Of a stretch of 32,814 nucleotides of DNA, positions 5,933-14,625 are shown piece by piece. The DNA is from Chitinophaga pinensis (GTDB lineage: Bacteria > Bacteroidota > Bacteroidia > Flavobacteriales_D > Crocinitomicaceae), in the NCBI GenBank assembly GCA_943327315.2, contig CALPWQ020000021.1, positions 1 to 32,814 on the forward strand, written 5' to 3'. A program made the translations under genes and the position numbers. Below the pieces are notes generated by a model. The model was given only the letters and a program-made list of their open reading frames with translations, did no database searches and was not told where the DNA came from. Each line of letters starts with the position of its first letter. The first letter of the stretch is position 1.

Positions 5933-6565
5933 TTAATGCGCAGCAAGGTAATCAGCAACGCCATCAAAGCTCGCTTTCATTCCTTCGTCACCTTTTTGCC
6001 AGTTTGCTGGACATACTTCGCCGTTTTCTTCGAAGAACTGAAGTGCATCCACCATGCGGAGTGCTTCGTCAACGTTACGTCCCAATGGGAACATGTTGAC
6101 CAACTGGTGCATAACCACACCTTCTTTGTTGATCAAGAACAAGCCACGGTAAGCGATCATTGGTCCTGAAGCGGTCAAAGCACCCTCCATGTCGTACTCA
6201 TATTCTCCGGCAAGAACACCGAAAGCTTCTGAGATTGTTTTTGATGTATCGGCAACGATTGGGTATTTAACACCCTCGATTCCTCCTTTGTTTTTAGGTA
6301 CTTGCAACCATCCCCAGTGCGATTCTTCTGTGTCTGTTGAACATGCGACAACCTTAACGCCGCGTGCTTCGAAATCAGCCAACTTCGCTTGAAATGCATG
6401 CAACTCAGATGGACATACAAACGTGAAATCTTTCGGGTAAAAGAAGAAAATCACATGATTTTTACCAATGTATTGGTCCAATGAAAAGTCGCTCACGATC
6501 TCTCCTCCATTAACTACTGCTGACGCCTTGAAAGACGGTGCTTTTTTGCCTACTAATACTCCCAT
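5933..6565 (-). CDS. ahpC: Alkyl hydroperoxide reductase C (typical 2-Cys peroxiredoxin)
   Basis: The protein has 210 residues, the length of Prx1-group peroxiredoxins. The peroxidatic cysteine is C51 in FTFVCPSE and the resolving cysteine is C185 in GEVCPANW. It reduces hydrogen peroxide, alkyl hydroperoxides and probably peroxynitrite in the cytoplasm as a dimer or decamer. No AhpF flavoprotein is nearby; the thioredoxin gene 81 bp upstream on the same strand is a candidate electron donor. OxyR, encoded 0.9 kb away, is the likely activator. A TAAATTTG -7 element lies upstream at 6600-6607 and a terminator downstream, so it can be a single transcription unit. Confidence 0.96.
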   Translation of the reverse strand: MGVLVGKKAPSFKASAVVNGGEIVSDFSLDQYIGKNHVIFFFYPKDFTFVCPSELHAFQAKLADFEARGVKVVACSTDTEESHWGWLQVPKNKGGIEGVKYPIVADTSKTISEAFGVLAGEYEYDMEGALTASGPMIAYRGLFLINKEGVVMHQLVNMFPLGRNVDEALRMVDALQFFEENGEVCPANWQKGDEGMKASFDGVADYLAAH

Positions 6566-6599
6566 TTTAAATTGAATTGTTGATTTATATAAGTGATAA

Positions 6600-6607
6600 C
6601 AAATTTA
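6600..6607 (-). promoter_or_regulatory. -7 element upstream of ahpC
   Basis: TAAATTTG on the minus strand matches the Bacteroidota TAnnTTTG consensus and lies 35 bp before the ahpC start. No good -33 TTG is present at the usual distance, as expected for an activator-dependent promoter. Confidence 0.45.
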
Positions 6608-6646
6608 CTGCTTTTCGGTTCGAATACATACGACGAAGTTGAAAAA

Positions 6647-6970
6647 TTAAATCAATGCGTCGAGGTGTTTTTTGAAGAATGATTTTGTTTCTAGTCCTAA
6701 AAGTCGCTGAATCACTTTGCCATTTTTCAGCATAAGGATATTCGGTACGGATATAATGCGATGTTCAATGCATATGACTTCGAATTCCCGGGCATTTATT
6801 TTTGCAAAGATTGCCTTTTCTGAATATTCATCTGCTAGATCTTCTAGAATGGGCATTAGATTTTCACATGGTATGCACCCTGGGGAATAAAAATCAAGCA
6901 CCACGAGTTTTTCAGATTCATTCAGAATCTCATTGATATTTTCTTGGGTTATTTGGATCAATTTAGACAT
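6647..6970 (-). CDS. Thioredoxin with CIPC active site
   Basis: A single thioredoxin domain of 107 residues without signal peptide, so cytoplasmic. The active site is C32-I-P-C35 (SPGCIPCENLMP) where thioredoxins have CGPC. The buried acid D26 (VLDFYSP) and the cis-proline P76 (ISVPNI) are kept, so the fold and chemistry should be intact. Ile in place of Gly is expected to alter the redox potential or partner choice. Its place between ahpC and oxyR suggests service to the peroxide response, perhaps as the AhpC reductant. The gap to ahpC holds a separate promoter-like element, so the two may be independently transcribed. Confidence 0.92.
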   Translation of the reverse strand: MSKLIQITQENINEILNESEKLVVLDFYSPGCIPCENLMPILEDLADEYSEKAIFAKINAREFEVICIEHRIISVPNILMLKNGKVIQRLLGLETKSFFKKHLDALI

Positions 6971-6992
6971 GTTTTTTAATTTTTTTGTGAAA

Positions 6993-7000
6993 CAAAATTA
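6993..7000 (-). promoter_or_regulatory. -7 element upstream of the thioredoxin gene
   Basis: TAATTTTG on the minus strand fits TAnnTTTG and lies 23 bp before the start codon. A -33 TTG is not evident. Confidence 0.4.
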
Positions 7001-7082
7001 GTGGGTTGTTCTAATAGTTTTTATCGATTAAATCTATTTCGTGATAGGATGAATCGATGAGTTGATTGCTTGTGAATTCGAC

Positions 7083-7382
7083 TCAATTCAAGTGAGCCAT
7101 CCGCACTTGTTCGTAGTAATTTTCTAGAATTTTATCGAACAAGTAAATCATTAAAACGATTTCATTCGTGTTTTCACAATGCGAAATGATTTTTTGGAAA
7201 CAAGAAACCTTACTTGTGCTTTCATGGCGCGATACAATGCAGATCTGTTCGAGCATTGAAAAGCGAAACATATCGACTCCCATGGATTCGGCTATGCTTT
7301 CTGCTTCCTTTTTAACGATGACAAGTTGATGCTTCGGTTTCTTGAAAATGCGTCTTTTCAAACGGAGGATTAATTTTTTCAT
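7083..7382 (-). CDS. Hypothetical protein, oxyR-divergent
   Basis: The protein has 99 residues, with a strongly basic N-terminus (MKKLILRLKRRIFKKPKHQ) followed by a mixed, probably helical region. Three cysteines (in EQICIVS, KVSCFQK and SHCENT) are present. No signal peptide or membrane segment is convincing and I recognise no family. It is divergently transcribed from oxyR with under 100 bp between the two starts, and stands in the peroxide-response group, so OxyR control is possible. Low complexity is absent and the frame has normal codon use, supporting a real gene. Confidence 0.6.
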   Translation of the reverse strand: MKKLILRLKRRIFKKPKHQLVIVKKEAESIAESMGVDMFRFSMLEQICIVSRHESTSKVSCFQKIISHCENTNEIVLMIYLFDKILENYYEQVRMAHLN

Positions 7383-7480
7383 GGTCTTTCGTTTTAGTAA
7401 TTAATTCATTGGTTCGAAGTTATGTCACCATAGGCATAGTCTTTTTCAATTATATTTATACTCCCATTGAATTTGTCTAT

Positions 7481-8410
7481 ATGCTTTCCATCCAACAAAT
7501 GCACTATCTGGTGGTGCTGAGTGAAACCAGAAATTTTGTTCGCGCAAGTGAACTTTGCCATGTGACGCAGCCAACGCTTTCGATGCAGGTAAAAAAAGCA
7601 GAACAACTGCTCGGACATGTCGTATTTGACCGCGACAGAAATCCGGTGGAACTGACACTCTTTGGGCAAGAATTGATTCCTGTGTTGCGTGATATCCTGA
7701 ACGAGGAGCAGCGCCTAGAAACTATGACCGCCAAATGGAACGGTACATATAAGGAGGAAATCAGAATGGGCATTATTCCCACGGTGGCGGCCTATCTCAT
7801 TCCAGAATTGTTCACGAAATGGAAAGCACAACTTCCTGGGGTACAGTTGGTCATCGAGGAAATGAGAACACGCGATTTATTGGTGGCCATGATGAATAAA
7901 GAACTTGATCTTGCCATTCTCGCTGGGCCAGTGAGAGATCCCTCTTTTCGTACGATTCCATTGTATCACGAGGAAATAATGGCCTACACAAAGGAAATTC
8001 AAACTTCAGAGATTGAGATCGAACAATTGACCGATTTGCATCCATGGCTTTTGACGAAAGGAAATTGCTTGCGGACACAAATGGTGAGTTTCTGTGGCAT
8101 TCAAGAAGGAAAGGAAACTGCCAATTGGAGTTATGAGGGCGGCAATGTGGACTTACTCATGAATATGGTAGACCAAGATGGGGGCTACACCTTGGTGCCT
8201 GAGTTTCATCGAATGACCAACGAGCAACGTGACGGACTGAAACACATTCGATCGGGGGCAAGTCATACGTATCCAGCGCGCGAAATTATTGCTCTAGCGG
8301 GACACCGAACAACGAAATGGGCGTCCATCGATCGGATAATTCGTGAGGTACAGTTGTCTTTTGGGACTCGGTCTAACGAACAATTGGAGGTACTTAGCTG
8401 GAATGGCTAA
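7481..8410 (+). CDS. oxyR: Hydrogen-peroxide-inducible genes activator OxyR (LysR family)
   Basis: A 309-residue LysR-type regulator. The N-terminal winged helix-turn-helix covers about residues 1-60 (MHYLVVLSETRNFVRASELCHVTQPTLSMQVKKAEQLLG). The effector domain contains GNCLRTQMVSFC, with C196 and C205 spaced exactly like the redox-active C199 and C208 of E. coli OxyR, so it should sense peroxide by disulfide formation. The ATG at 7481 is chosen over the in-frame codon at 7409 because it places the family-typical MLSIQQMHYL at the N-terminus. The natural targets are ahpC and perhaps the thioredoxin gene next door. Its 3' end overlaps the convergent waaA by 17 bp. Confidence 0.95.
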   Translation: MLSIQQMHYLVVLSETRNFVRASELCHVTQPTLSMQVKKAEQLLGHVVFDRDRNPVELTLFGQELIPVLRDILNEEQRLETMTAKWNGTYKEEIRMGIIPTVAAYLIPELFTKWKAQLPGVQLVIEEMRTRDLLVAMMNKELDLAILAGPVRDPSFRTIPLYHEEIMAYTKEIQTSEIEIEQLTDLHPWLLTKGNCLRTQMVSFCGIQEGKETANWSYEGGNVDLLMNMVDQDGGYTLVPEFHRMTNEQRDGLKHIRSGASHTYPAREIIALAGHRTTKWASIDRIIREVQLSFGTRSNEQLEVLSWNG

Positions 8411-9629
8411 ATTGGACAGGATAATTCAATCGTTGATGTTCAGCAATGCGCCTTGCGGCTCCAGCGTTTTGTTGAATCAGTGCATCAGCTTCGATTTTGA
8501 TTTCACTCAAACGATTTGTGACATCAGTTATCGTTTCTGAAAACGATTTCGTGTCTGATACGGAAAATCCAATTCCTGCATCGATGGACTGTTGCGCTTC
8601 CGGAAAGCGATTAAATTTTGGACCGAAAATTACTGGAATGCCATACACAGCGGGCTCTAAAATGTTGTGCAGCTTACCAGAAAATCCACCTCCGACATAG
8701 GCAATCTTCGCAGACCCATAGGCACTTGACAGATGTCCGATGGTGTCCAAGATCAAGACTTGACAATCTTCAGTGTGTTTTTCTGTGAACCGAACGCATC
8801 TGTCACCGAACGATTTTTGCAACGATTGAACGTGAGCGGCATCAATGTTATGCGGAGCGATAATGCATTTAATGGAAGGATGTGCCTCAACCCAAGGAAG
8901 AATGATGACTTCGTCCTCTAGCCAGGTGCTTCCAAAAATAATGGCTTGTTCTCCCTGTAAAAATTCGTCAATTCTAGGATTCGCTTCTTGCTTTTCTCTT
9001 GTTTCGATAACTTTGTCATAGCGGGTGTCTCCCGTGATTGTCACTTGTTGAATGCCAATGGAATGGAGCAATGTACGTGTCGACTCATTTTGAACATAGA
9101 AATGATCGAAGTTGCGCAGTGCTCGCCGAAAAAATCCACCATACCAGCGAAAAAACCGATGGTCGGGGCGGAGCAAGGTGCAAATGGAAAAAACCTTGGC
9201 ACCTGAATTTTTTAATGCGTCAAGGTAATTTGCCCAAAATTCATACTTCACAAAAAAGGCCTTTTCGGGTTTAAAGTGCGACACGAAACGGTGCGCATTC
9301 TTTGGAGTGTCTAAAGGCAAATAAAGGACAAGGTCGGCGGGATGCGTTCTTTTGTGGTAATGCTGCATCCCGGAAGGGGAGAAGAAGGTAACGAGAATCG
9401 TGTGGTTTGGATGCGATGCGCGCAGTTCGTTCATCACGGGAATGGCCATGTCAAATTCACCAAGTGAAGCACAATGAAACCAAAGGACAGGTTTGGAATT
9501 TGACTTAGGAATTTGTCTAAAATAGTGCTTGCGGCCCTTCACCCATTCCTTTGCTTTGGGACTAAAAAGCGAAGCCACACGAATGGAAAGTCCGAAAAGG
9601 TGAATGCTGATGTTGTACAAGCAATGCAT
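8394..9629 (-). CDS. waaA: 3-deoxy-D-manno-octulosonic acid transferase
   Basis: A 411-residue GT30-family transferase that adds Kdo from CMP-Kdo to lipid IVA on the cytoplasmic face of the inner membrane. An N-terminal hydrophobic anchor precedes WFHCASLGEFD, where E58 corresponds to the catalytic acid/base of WaaA. The C-terminal half carries GDTRYDK (200-206), FGSTWLEDE and GGGFSGKLHNILEPA (313-327), the CMP-Kdo binding signature. Length is close to the family norm. It overlaps the upstream outer-membrane gene by one base, so the two are probably co-transcribed, and runs into the 3' end of oxyR. Confidence 0.95.
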   Translation of the reverse strand: MHCLYNISIHLFGLSIRVASLFSPKAKEWVKGRKHYFRQIPKSNSKPVLWFHCASLGEFDMAIPVMNELRASHPNHTILVTFFSPSGMQHYHKRTHPADLVLYLPLDTPKNAHRFVSHFKPEKAFFVKYEFWANYLDALKNSGAKVFSICTLLRPDHRFFRWYGGFFRRALRNFDHFYVQNESTRTLLHSIGIQQVTITGDTRYDKVIETREKQEANPRIDEFLQGEQAIIFGSTWLEDEVIILPWVEAHPSIKCIIAPHNIDAAHVQSLQKSFGDRCVRFTEKHTEDCQVLILDTIGHLSSAYGSAKIAYVGGGFSGKLHNILEPAVYGIPVIFGPKFNRFPEAQQSIDAGIGFSVSDTKSFSETITDVTNRLSEIKIEADALIQQNAGAARRIAEHQRLNYPVQFSHSS

Positions 9630-10393
9630 CAGTCGAAGTAGTAATCTTTGACTTCTCGCTTGTAAAACGGAATGAACCAGCCCAATCTAAATCCATATTG
9701 GAGGTCAAACATGGTTTTTTTAGACACAGGCACATCGGGTTGATCGAAGTTAATCGTGCGCTGATTTTTAGTGAATCCCTGTTGACAATAGAATCCCCCG
9801 TAAAAGTTATAATATCCGCCATCAGCAAGGAATGCATACCCCACAAATTGATGAAAATTTGGTCCGACGGACAAACGATCATAGCCCTTTTTGTAGTCAA
9901 GTTCCAATTGCGGAATCACCTGATCTTGCGTTTCAATGCGCAAGTGGTGCACCAAGATGCCTATGCCACCATGCAAGAAAATTCCAGAGTTGTTGTTTGT
10001 GGACAACACGGGAATGACTTTGCCTATGGAAAGGTTCATATGCATTCCTCTTGAGTAAACCAATACTTTAGCGATGTCACCATTCACGTCGGTGATGTTT
10101 CCATACGAATCTACCAAATGGTCAAAAATATGATTCAGTGAGGTGTCGAGTTCATTTCCGAAAATGAAATTGGCCTCCATGCCCAAATACAGGTTCTTTT
10201 TGGTTTTGTATCCCGCCATAAATCCAAGATGGTTGAGGTAACCATAGCGATTGGCCAAATCGCCACCCGTCCAGTTTCCTCCATAATGAACACCTACCCA
10301 AGGTGTTCCAATAATGGAGTCTGTGACGTTCCGCTGCGCAATAGCAGAAAGCGATAGGATAATGAACGTAAGTAAAACAATTTTCCTCAACAT
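9629..10393 (-). CDS. Outer-membrane beta-barrel-like protein, unknown function
   Basis: The protein has 254 residues with a cleavable signal peptide (MLRKIVLLTFIILSLSAIA, then QRNV). The rest alternates aromatic and small residues in strands ending in Gly-Tyr turns (WVGVHYGGNWTGG, HLGFMAGYKTKKNLYLGMEANF, YGFRLGWFIPFY), typical of Bacteroidota outer-membrane barrels of 8 or more strands. It is translationally coupled to waaA (one-base overlap), suggesting a link to lipopolysaccharide or outer-membrane assembly, but I cannot name its function. It is divergent from the sugar operon across a 177-bp gap. Confidence 0.75.
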   Translation of the reverse strand: MLRKIVLLTFIILSLSAIAQRNVTDSIIGTPWVGVHYGGNWTGGDLANRYGYLNHLGFMAGYKTKKNLYLGMEANFIFGNELDTSLNHIFDHLVDSYGNITDVNGDIAKVLVYSRGMHMNLSIGKVIPVLSTNNNSGIFLHGGIGILVHHLRIETQDQVIPQLELDYKKGYDRLSVGPNFHQFVGYAFLADGGYYNFYGGFYCQQGFTKNQRTINFDQPDVPVSKKTMFDLQYGFRLGWFIPFYKREVKDYYFD

Positions 10394-10532
10394 GCTCCAA
10401 ATTTAAGGTCATTTTACAATGTGCATGTTAAAAACGATGAAAATGTCGTGATGAGAAGCATAAGTTGCGGGAACAATCGTTTTGAGACATCCATTTTTTC
10501 TTCGACTTTTCTCAATATCACCCTTGAATTCG

Positions 10533-10540
10533 TACCTTTG
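10533..10540 (+). promoter_or_regulatory. -7 element of the nucleotide-sugar operon
   Basis: TACCTTTG is an exact match to TAnnTTTG and lies 30 bp before the first gene of the operon. The rest of the 177-bp divergent region shows no obvious second plus-strand element. Confidence 0.5.
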
Positions 10541-10570
10541 TTGACTTGAACTGATTAATTGCATTCTTGA

Positions 10571-11704
10571 ATGAAAAAGATTCAAATGGTCGATCTGATG
10601 ACACAGTACCAGCAGATCAAAACAGAGGTTGATGCGGCACTGATGAATGTCATTGAAAATGCGCAATTTATCAACGGTCCAGATGTTCAATTGTTCCAAA
10701 AAGAATTGGAAGAATATCTAGGCGTTAAGCATGTGATTCCATGTGCCAACGGGACAGATGCGCTTCAAATTGCATTGATGGCCTTGGATTTAAAACCAGG
10801 CGACGAGGTGATTACCCCATCTTTTACCTACATCGCAACAACAGAAGTGATGGCTTTACTCGGATTAAAGCCTGTATTTGTTGAAGTGGATACGGATACG
10901 TTTTGCATCGATGCAGCTGCCATTCGTGCTGCCATCACTGAAAAAACAAAAGCGATTGTTCCCGTGCATTTATATGGTCAAGCAGCCAATATGGATGCCA
11001 TCATGGAGATTGCAAAGGAGTATAATCTACATGTCGTAGAAGACAATGCACAAGCGATTGGCAGTGACTATTACCACAACGATGGTTCGGTTTCTAAGAC
11101 CGGTACCATTGGTGACATCGGTTGTACTTCATTCTTCCCATCAAAAAATCTAGGATGCTACGGAGATGGCGGTGCGATTTGCACCAACAGCGATGAGCTT
11201 GCGGCTAAGATGAGAATGATCGCTAACCACGGACAAAGTCAGCGCTATTACCACGATGTTGTTGGGTGTAACTCACGTTTAGACACCATTCAAGCAGCCG
11301 TTCTTCGCATAAAGCTACCACGTTTGGACACCTATATTTCAGCAAGAAGAAAAGTGGCGGATCACTACGACGCATTTTTTGCTGAATATCCACAGATTAA
11401 AACACCGGTGCGAGGTGCTCAGTCACTGCATGTGTTCCATCAATATACGATGCAATTGACAGGTATAGATCGCGATGAACTCGTAGCTTACCTTGCAACA
11501 AAAGAAATACCTTCAATGATTTATTATCCTGTACCTGCTCACAGGCAGAAGATGTTCTCTGCTTTCGGAAGTGCAGATACGGTGTTGCCAATAACGGATG
11601 CATTGACATCTTGCGTAATGTCCTTGCCCATTCATACGGAGATGGACCAGGAACAATTGGAGCTTATTTGTGCAACAGTGGCAGAATTTATTGCCGCTAC
11701 TTAG
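10571..11704 (+). CDS. DegT/DnrJ/EryC1 sugar aminotransferase, WbpE-like
   Basis: A 377-residue PLP-dependent nucleotide-sugar aminotransferase. The PLP lysine is K192 in FFPSKNLGCYGDGGA, and the cofactor-phosphate site is CANGTDALQIAL (about 58-69). The N-terminus (MVDLMTQYQQIKTEVDAAL...AQFINGPDV) is close in style to WbpE/WlbC, which transaminate UDP-2-acetamido-2-deoxy-3-oxo-glucuronate using glutamate. The presence of WbpD-, WbpB- and WbpA-like genes in the same operon supports this substrate. It is the first gene of the operon, 10 bp before ugd. A related amino-sugar substrate cannot be excluded from the sequence alone. Confidence 0.88.
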   Translation: MKKIQMVDLMTQYQQIKTEVDAALMNVIENAQFINGPDVQLFQKELEEYLGVKHVIPCANGTDALQIALMALDLKPGDEVITPSFTYIATTEVMALLGLKPVFVEVDTDTFCIDAAAIRAAITEKTKAIVPVHLYGQAANMDAIMEIAKEYNLHVVEDNAQAIGSDYYHNDGSVSKTGTIGDIGCTSFFPSKNLGCYGDGGAICTNSDELAAKMRMIANHGQSQRYYHDVVGCNSRLDTIQAAVLRIKLPRLDTYISARRKVADHYDAFFAEYPQIKTPVRGAQSLHVFHQYTMQLTGIDRDELVAYLATKEIPSMIYYPVPAHRQKMFSAFGSADTVLPITDALTSCVMSLPIHTEMDQEQLELICATVAEFIAAT

Positions 11705-11714
11705 TTAGATACCT

Positions 11715-13031
11715 ATGAAAAAAATCGCAGTTGTTGGGACAGGGTATGTAGGCCTCGTTACAGGTACTTGTTTTGCTGAAACAGGGAATCAAGTGGTATG
11801 TATTGATATCGATGAAAAGAAGGTCGAGCGAATGCTCAAAGGGGAACTACCCATATTCGAACCCAATCTAGATGTTTTGTTCGATCGGAATTTGCGCACC
11901 GAGCGCTTAAATTTCACAACGAATTTAACGGAAGGAATCAAGGGCGCAGAAATTATTTTTTTAGCGCTTCCTACTCCTCCAGGAGAAGATGGTTCGGCTG
12001 ACTTGAGATACATCCTCGGTGTCGCCGATCAATTAGGACATTTACTGTCAGATTATGCGGTCATCGTTGATAAAAGCACAGTTCCTGTTGGAACAGCAGA
12101 TAAAGTAAAAGAGGCAATAGCGAAAAACGCACGTTGCCAATTTGATGTGGTATCAAACCCTGAATTTTTGCGAGAGGGTTTTGCTGTAAGTGACTTTATG
12201 AAGCCAGATCGCGTTGTGATTGGTGCAAGTTCTGATCGCGCGCGCAAGGTCATGGAGCAATTGTACAAGCCTTTCGTTCGACAAGGAAACCCAATCATCT
12301 TTATGGATGAACGTTCAGCGGAATTGACAAAATATGCAGCGAACTCCTTCTTGGCAACGAAGATTACCTTCATGAATGAGGTGGCGAATTTTTGTGAGTT
12401 GGTCGGTGCGGATGTGGATAAGGTCCGCATTGGGATTGGCTCTGATGACCGCATCGGAAAACGTTTTTTGTTTCCAGGCATCGGCTACGGAGGATCCTGC
12501 TTCCCCAAAGATGTGCAAGCCCTCGTGAAGTCAGGAAAAGAAAATGATTTTGACTTTCGGATTCTACAGGCTGTGATCGAAATAAATGATGACCAGAAGA
12601 AAGTGCTTTTGCCAAAAGTGAAAAATTATTTCCGAGGAAATCTTACAGGCAAGAAAATAGCCATTTGGGGACTGGCCTTTAAACCAGATACGGATGACAT
12701 TCGCGAAGCTCCAGCGTTGGAGATTATCCAAGACTTATTGAATCATGGAGCAAGCATTTCAAGTTATGACCCAGAGGCAATGCCAAATGTAAAGCAGCAC
12801 TTTGGAGATTCGATTGAATTCTCCAGTTCGGAATACGACGCGTTGCAAGCGGCAGATGCACTTATCATTTGTACCGAGTGGGGCATTTTTAGAAATCCTG
12901 ATTTTCAGCGTATGACTGACCTTATGAAGGATAAAGTGATTTTTGATGGCCGCAACTTGTTCGATGTGGACGAAATGACAGAAAAAGGGTTCTATTACAA
13001 TTCCATCGGAAGACGGACAATTAATGCATAA
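11715..13031 (+). CDS. ugd: UDP-glucose 6-dehydrogenase
   Basis: The protein has 438 residues and oxidises UDP-glucose twice with NAD+ to UDP-glucuronate. The N-terminal Rossmann domain begins VVGTGYVGLVTG (6-17); the catalytic cysteine is C262 in GYGGSCFPKD; K206 in the AELTKYAANSFLATKI segment fits the conserved lysine of the family. The C-terminal UDP-binding domain includes FKPDTDDIREAPAL. Overall it matches the TuaD/Ugd class rather than the UDP-HexNAc dehydrogenase class. Three bases later comes UDP-xylose synthase, its obvious downstream partner. Confidence 0.95.
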   Translation: MKKIAVVGTGYVGLVTGTCFAETGNQVVCIDIDEKKVERMLKGELPIFEPNLDVLFDRNLRTERLNFTTNLTEGIKGAEIIFLALPTPPGEDGSADLRYILGVADQLGHLLSDYAVIVDKSTVPVGTADKVKEAIAKNARCQFDVVSNPEFLREGFAVSDFMKPDRVVIGASSDRARKVMEQLYKPFVRQGNPIIFMDERSAELTKYAANSFLATKITFMNEVANFCELVGADVDKVRIGIGSDDRIGKRFLFPGIGYGGSCFPKDVQALVKSGKENDFDFRILQAVIEINDDQKKVLLPKVKNYFRGNLTGKKIAIWGLAFKPDTDDIREAPALEIIQDLLNHGASISSYDPEAMPNVKQHFGDSIEFSSSEYDALQAADALIICTEWGIFRNPDFQRMTDLMKDKVIFDGRNLFDVDEMTEKGFYYNSIGRRTINA

Positions 13032-13034
13032 GCC

Positions 13035-14030
13035 ATGAAGGATCAAAAACGCATATTGATCACGGGAGCGGCAGGATTTTTAGGTTCCCACCTCTGTGAT
13101 CGTTTTGTGAAAGATGGGTACCATGTTATCGGTATGGACAATCTCATTACGGGTCGTCTTAAAAATATTGAGCACCTCTTTAAGTTGGAGAATTTTGAAT
13201 TCTACAACCATGATGTCTCCAAGTTTATTCATGTGCCAGGCAAATTGGATTATATCCTTCATTTTGCATCGCCCGCGAGTCCAATTGATTATCTAAAAAT
13301 ACCAATTCAAACATTGAAGGTTGGATCTTTAGGCATTCACAATTGCTTGGGACTGGCAAAACAAAAGGGTTCTCGCGTACTTATCGCATCGACATCAGAA
13401 GTGTATGGCGATCCGGCAGTTCACCCTCAAAATGAAGATTATTGGGGGAATGTCAATCCTGTTGGTCCCAGAGGCGTGTACGATGAAGCAAAGCGTTTTC
13501 AAGAAGCCATTACCATGGCTTACCACAATTACCATGGATTGGAAACACGGATCATACGAATTTTCAATACCTACGGGCCGCGCATGCGACTGAACGATGG
13601 TCGTGCCTTGCCTGCGTTTGTCGGTCAGGCCTTGAGGGGGGAGGACATTACTGTTTTTGGCGATGGATCTCAAACACGTTCGTTCTGTTACATCGATGAT
13701 TTGGTGGAAGGCATTGTTCGTTTGTTGCACAGCGACTATCACATGCCTGTGAATGTTGGAAATCCTGATGAAATATCTATTCGAGAGTTTGCGGAAGAAA
13801 TTATTCAATTGACGGGTTCGGACCAGAAAATCGTTTACAAAGATTTGCCAGTCGATGATCCAAAACAGCGTCAACCAGACATTACTCGTGCGAAAGCACT
13901 ATTAAACTGGGAGCCTAAGGTAAATCGCGCTGAAGGATTGAAAATTACCTACGACTATTTTAAGAGTTTAACCCAAGAAGAGTTGGAACAGACCGATCAC
14001 AACGACTTCGACAAATACATTATTCGCTGA
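13035..14030 (+). CDS. uxs: UDP-glucuronate decarboxylase (UDP-xylose synthase)
   Basis: A 331-residue short-chain dehydrogenase. NAD is bound by [10 protein letters not shown] (11-20). The catalytic pair is Y149 and K153 in GVYDEAKR, with TSEVYGDP before it. The sequences [34 protein letters not shown] and [15 protein letters not shown] are characteristic of UXS enzymes, which convert UDP-glucuronate to UDP-xylose. The short cytoplasmic bacterial form lacks the membrane anchor of animal UXS. It directly follows ugd, so UDP-glucose to UDP-xylose is complete in this operon. The stop codon overlaps the next start by one base. Confidence 0.93.
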   Translation: MKDQKRILITGAAGFLGSHLCDRFVKDGYHVIGMDNLITGRLKNIEHLFKLENFEFYNHDVSKFIHVPGKLDYILHFASPASPIDYLKIPIQTLKVGSLGIHNCLGLAKQKGSRVLIASTSEVYGDPAVHPQNEDYWGNVNPVGPRGVYDEAKRFQEAITMAYHNYHGLETRIIRIFNTYGPRMRLNDGRALPAFVGQALRGEDITVFGDGSQTRSFCYIDDLVEGIVRLLHSDYHMPVNVGNPDEISIREFAEEIIQLTGSDQKIVYKDLPVDDPKQRQPDITRAKALLNWEPKVNRAEGLKITYDYFKSLTQEELEQTDHNDFDKYIIR

Positions 14031-14602
14031 TGGCTTATTTTGCACACGAAACAGCTGTGGTCGATGAGGGATGCAGCATCGGTGAGGGAACAAAAATTTG
14101 GCATTTTTCACACATCATGCCTGCTTGTGTCATTGGCGAGCGCTGTAACATAGGACAAAATGTGGTGATTTCTCCAGATGTACATTTGGGAAATAATGTG
14201 AAAGTTCAAAACAACGTGTCCATCTACACAGGAGTGAATTGCGAAGACGATGTGTTTTTAGGACCATCCATGGTTTTTACCAATGTGATCAATCCGCGAA
14301 GTGCTGTAAATCGCCGTGAGCAATACTCAAAAACACATGTGGGAAAAGGTGCAAGCATTGGTGCCAATGCGACCATCGTGTGTGGACATGATATAGGAGC
14401 TTTCGCATTCATCGGTGCAGGTGCGGTGGTGACGAAAACGGTTCCTGCGTATGCGCTCGTAGTTGGAAATCCAGCACGTCAGATAGGTTGGGTGAGTGAA
14501 TATGGACATCGTCTGTCATTTGATGAAAATGGTCGTGCAAGCTGCCATGAAAGTGGCCAAGAATATGAATTAAAAGGAAGCGAAGTAAATCGCATTCGTT
14601 AA
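14030..14602 (+). CDS. Left-handed beta-helix N-acetyltransferase, WbpD-like
   Basis: The 190-residue protein is built of hexapeptide repeats (IGEGTKIWHFSHI, IGERCNIGQNVVI, LGNNVKVQNNVSI, IGANATIVCGHDIG), forming a trimeric left-handed beta-helix acyltransferase. KIWHFSHIMPACVIG and NPRSAVNRREQY resemble WbpD, which acetylates UDP-2-acetamido-3-amino-2,3-dideoxy-glucuronate with acetyl-CoA. The neighbouring aminotransferase and WbpB-like oxidoreductase supply that substrate. It overlaps uxs by one base, indicating translational coupling. The 190-residue length is typical. Confidence 0.9.
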   Translation: MAYFAHETAVVDEGCSIGEGTKIWHFSHIMPACVIGERCNIGQNVVISPDVHLGNNVKVQNNVSIYTGVNCEDDVFLGPSMVFTNVINPRSAVNRREQYSKTHVGKGASIGANATIVCGHDIGAFAFIGAGAVVTKTVPAYALVVGNPARQIGWVSEYGHRLSFDENGRASCHESGQEYELKGSEVNRIR

Positions 14603-14625
14603 TATTGAAAGAGACAAAAAGAAGT

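Noticed and set aside
10398-10405. TAAATTTG element on the minus strand upstream of the outer-membrane protein gene
   Set aside because: It lies so close to the start codon that the transcript would be leaderless; with no -33 match it is probably chance in AT-rich sequence.
12053-12481. 142-residue minus-strand open frame
   Set aside because: It is antisense to ugd, which has complete catalytic motifs.
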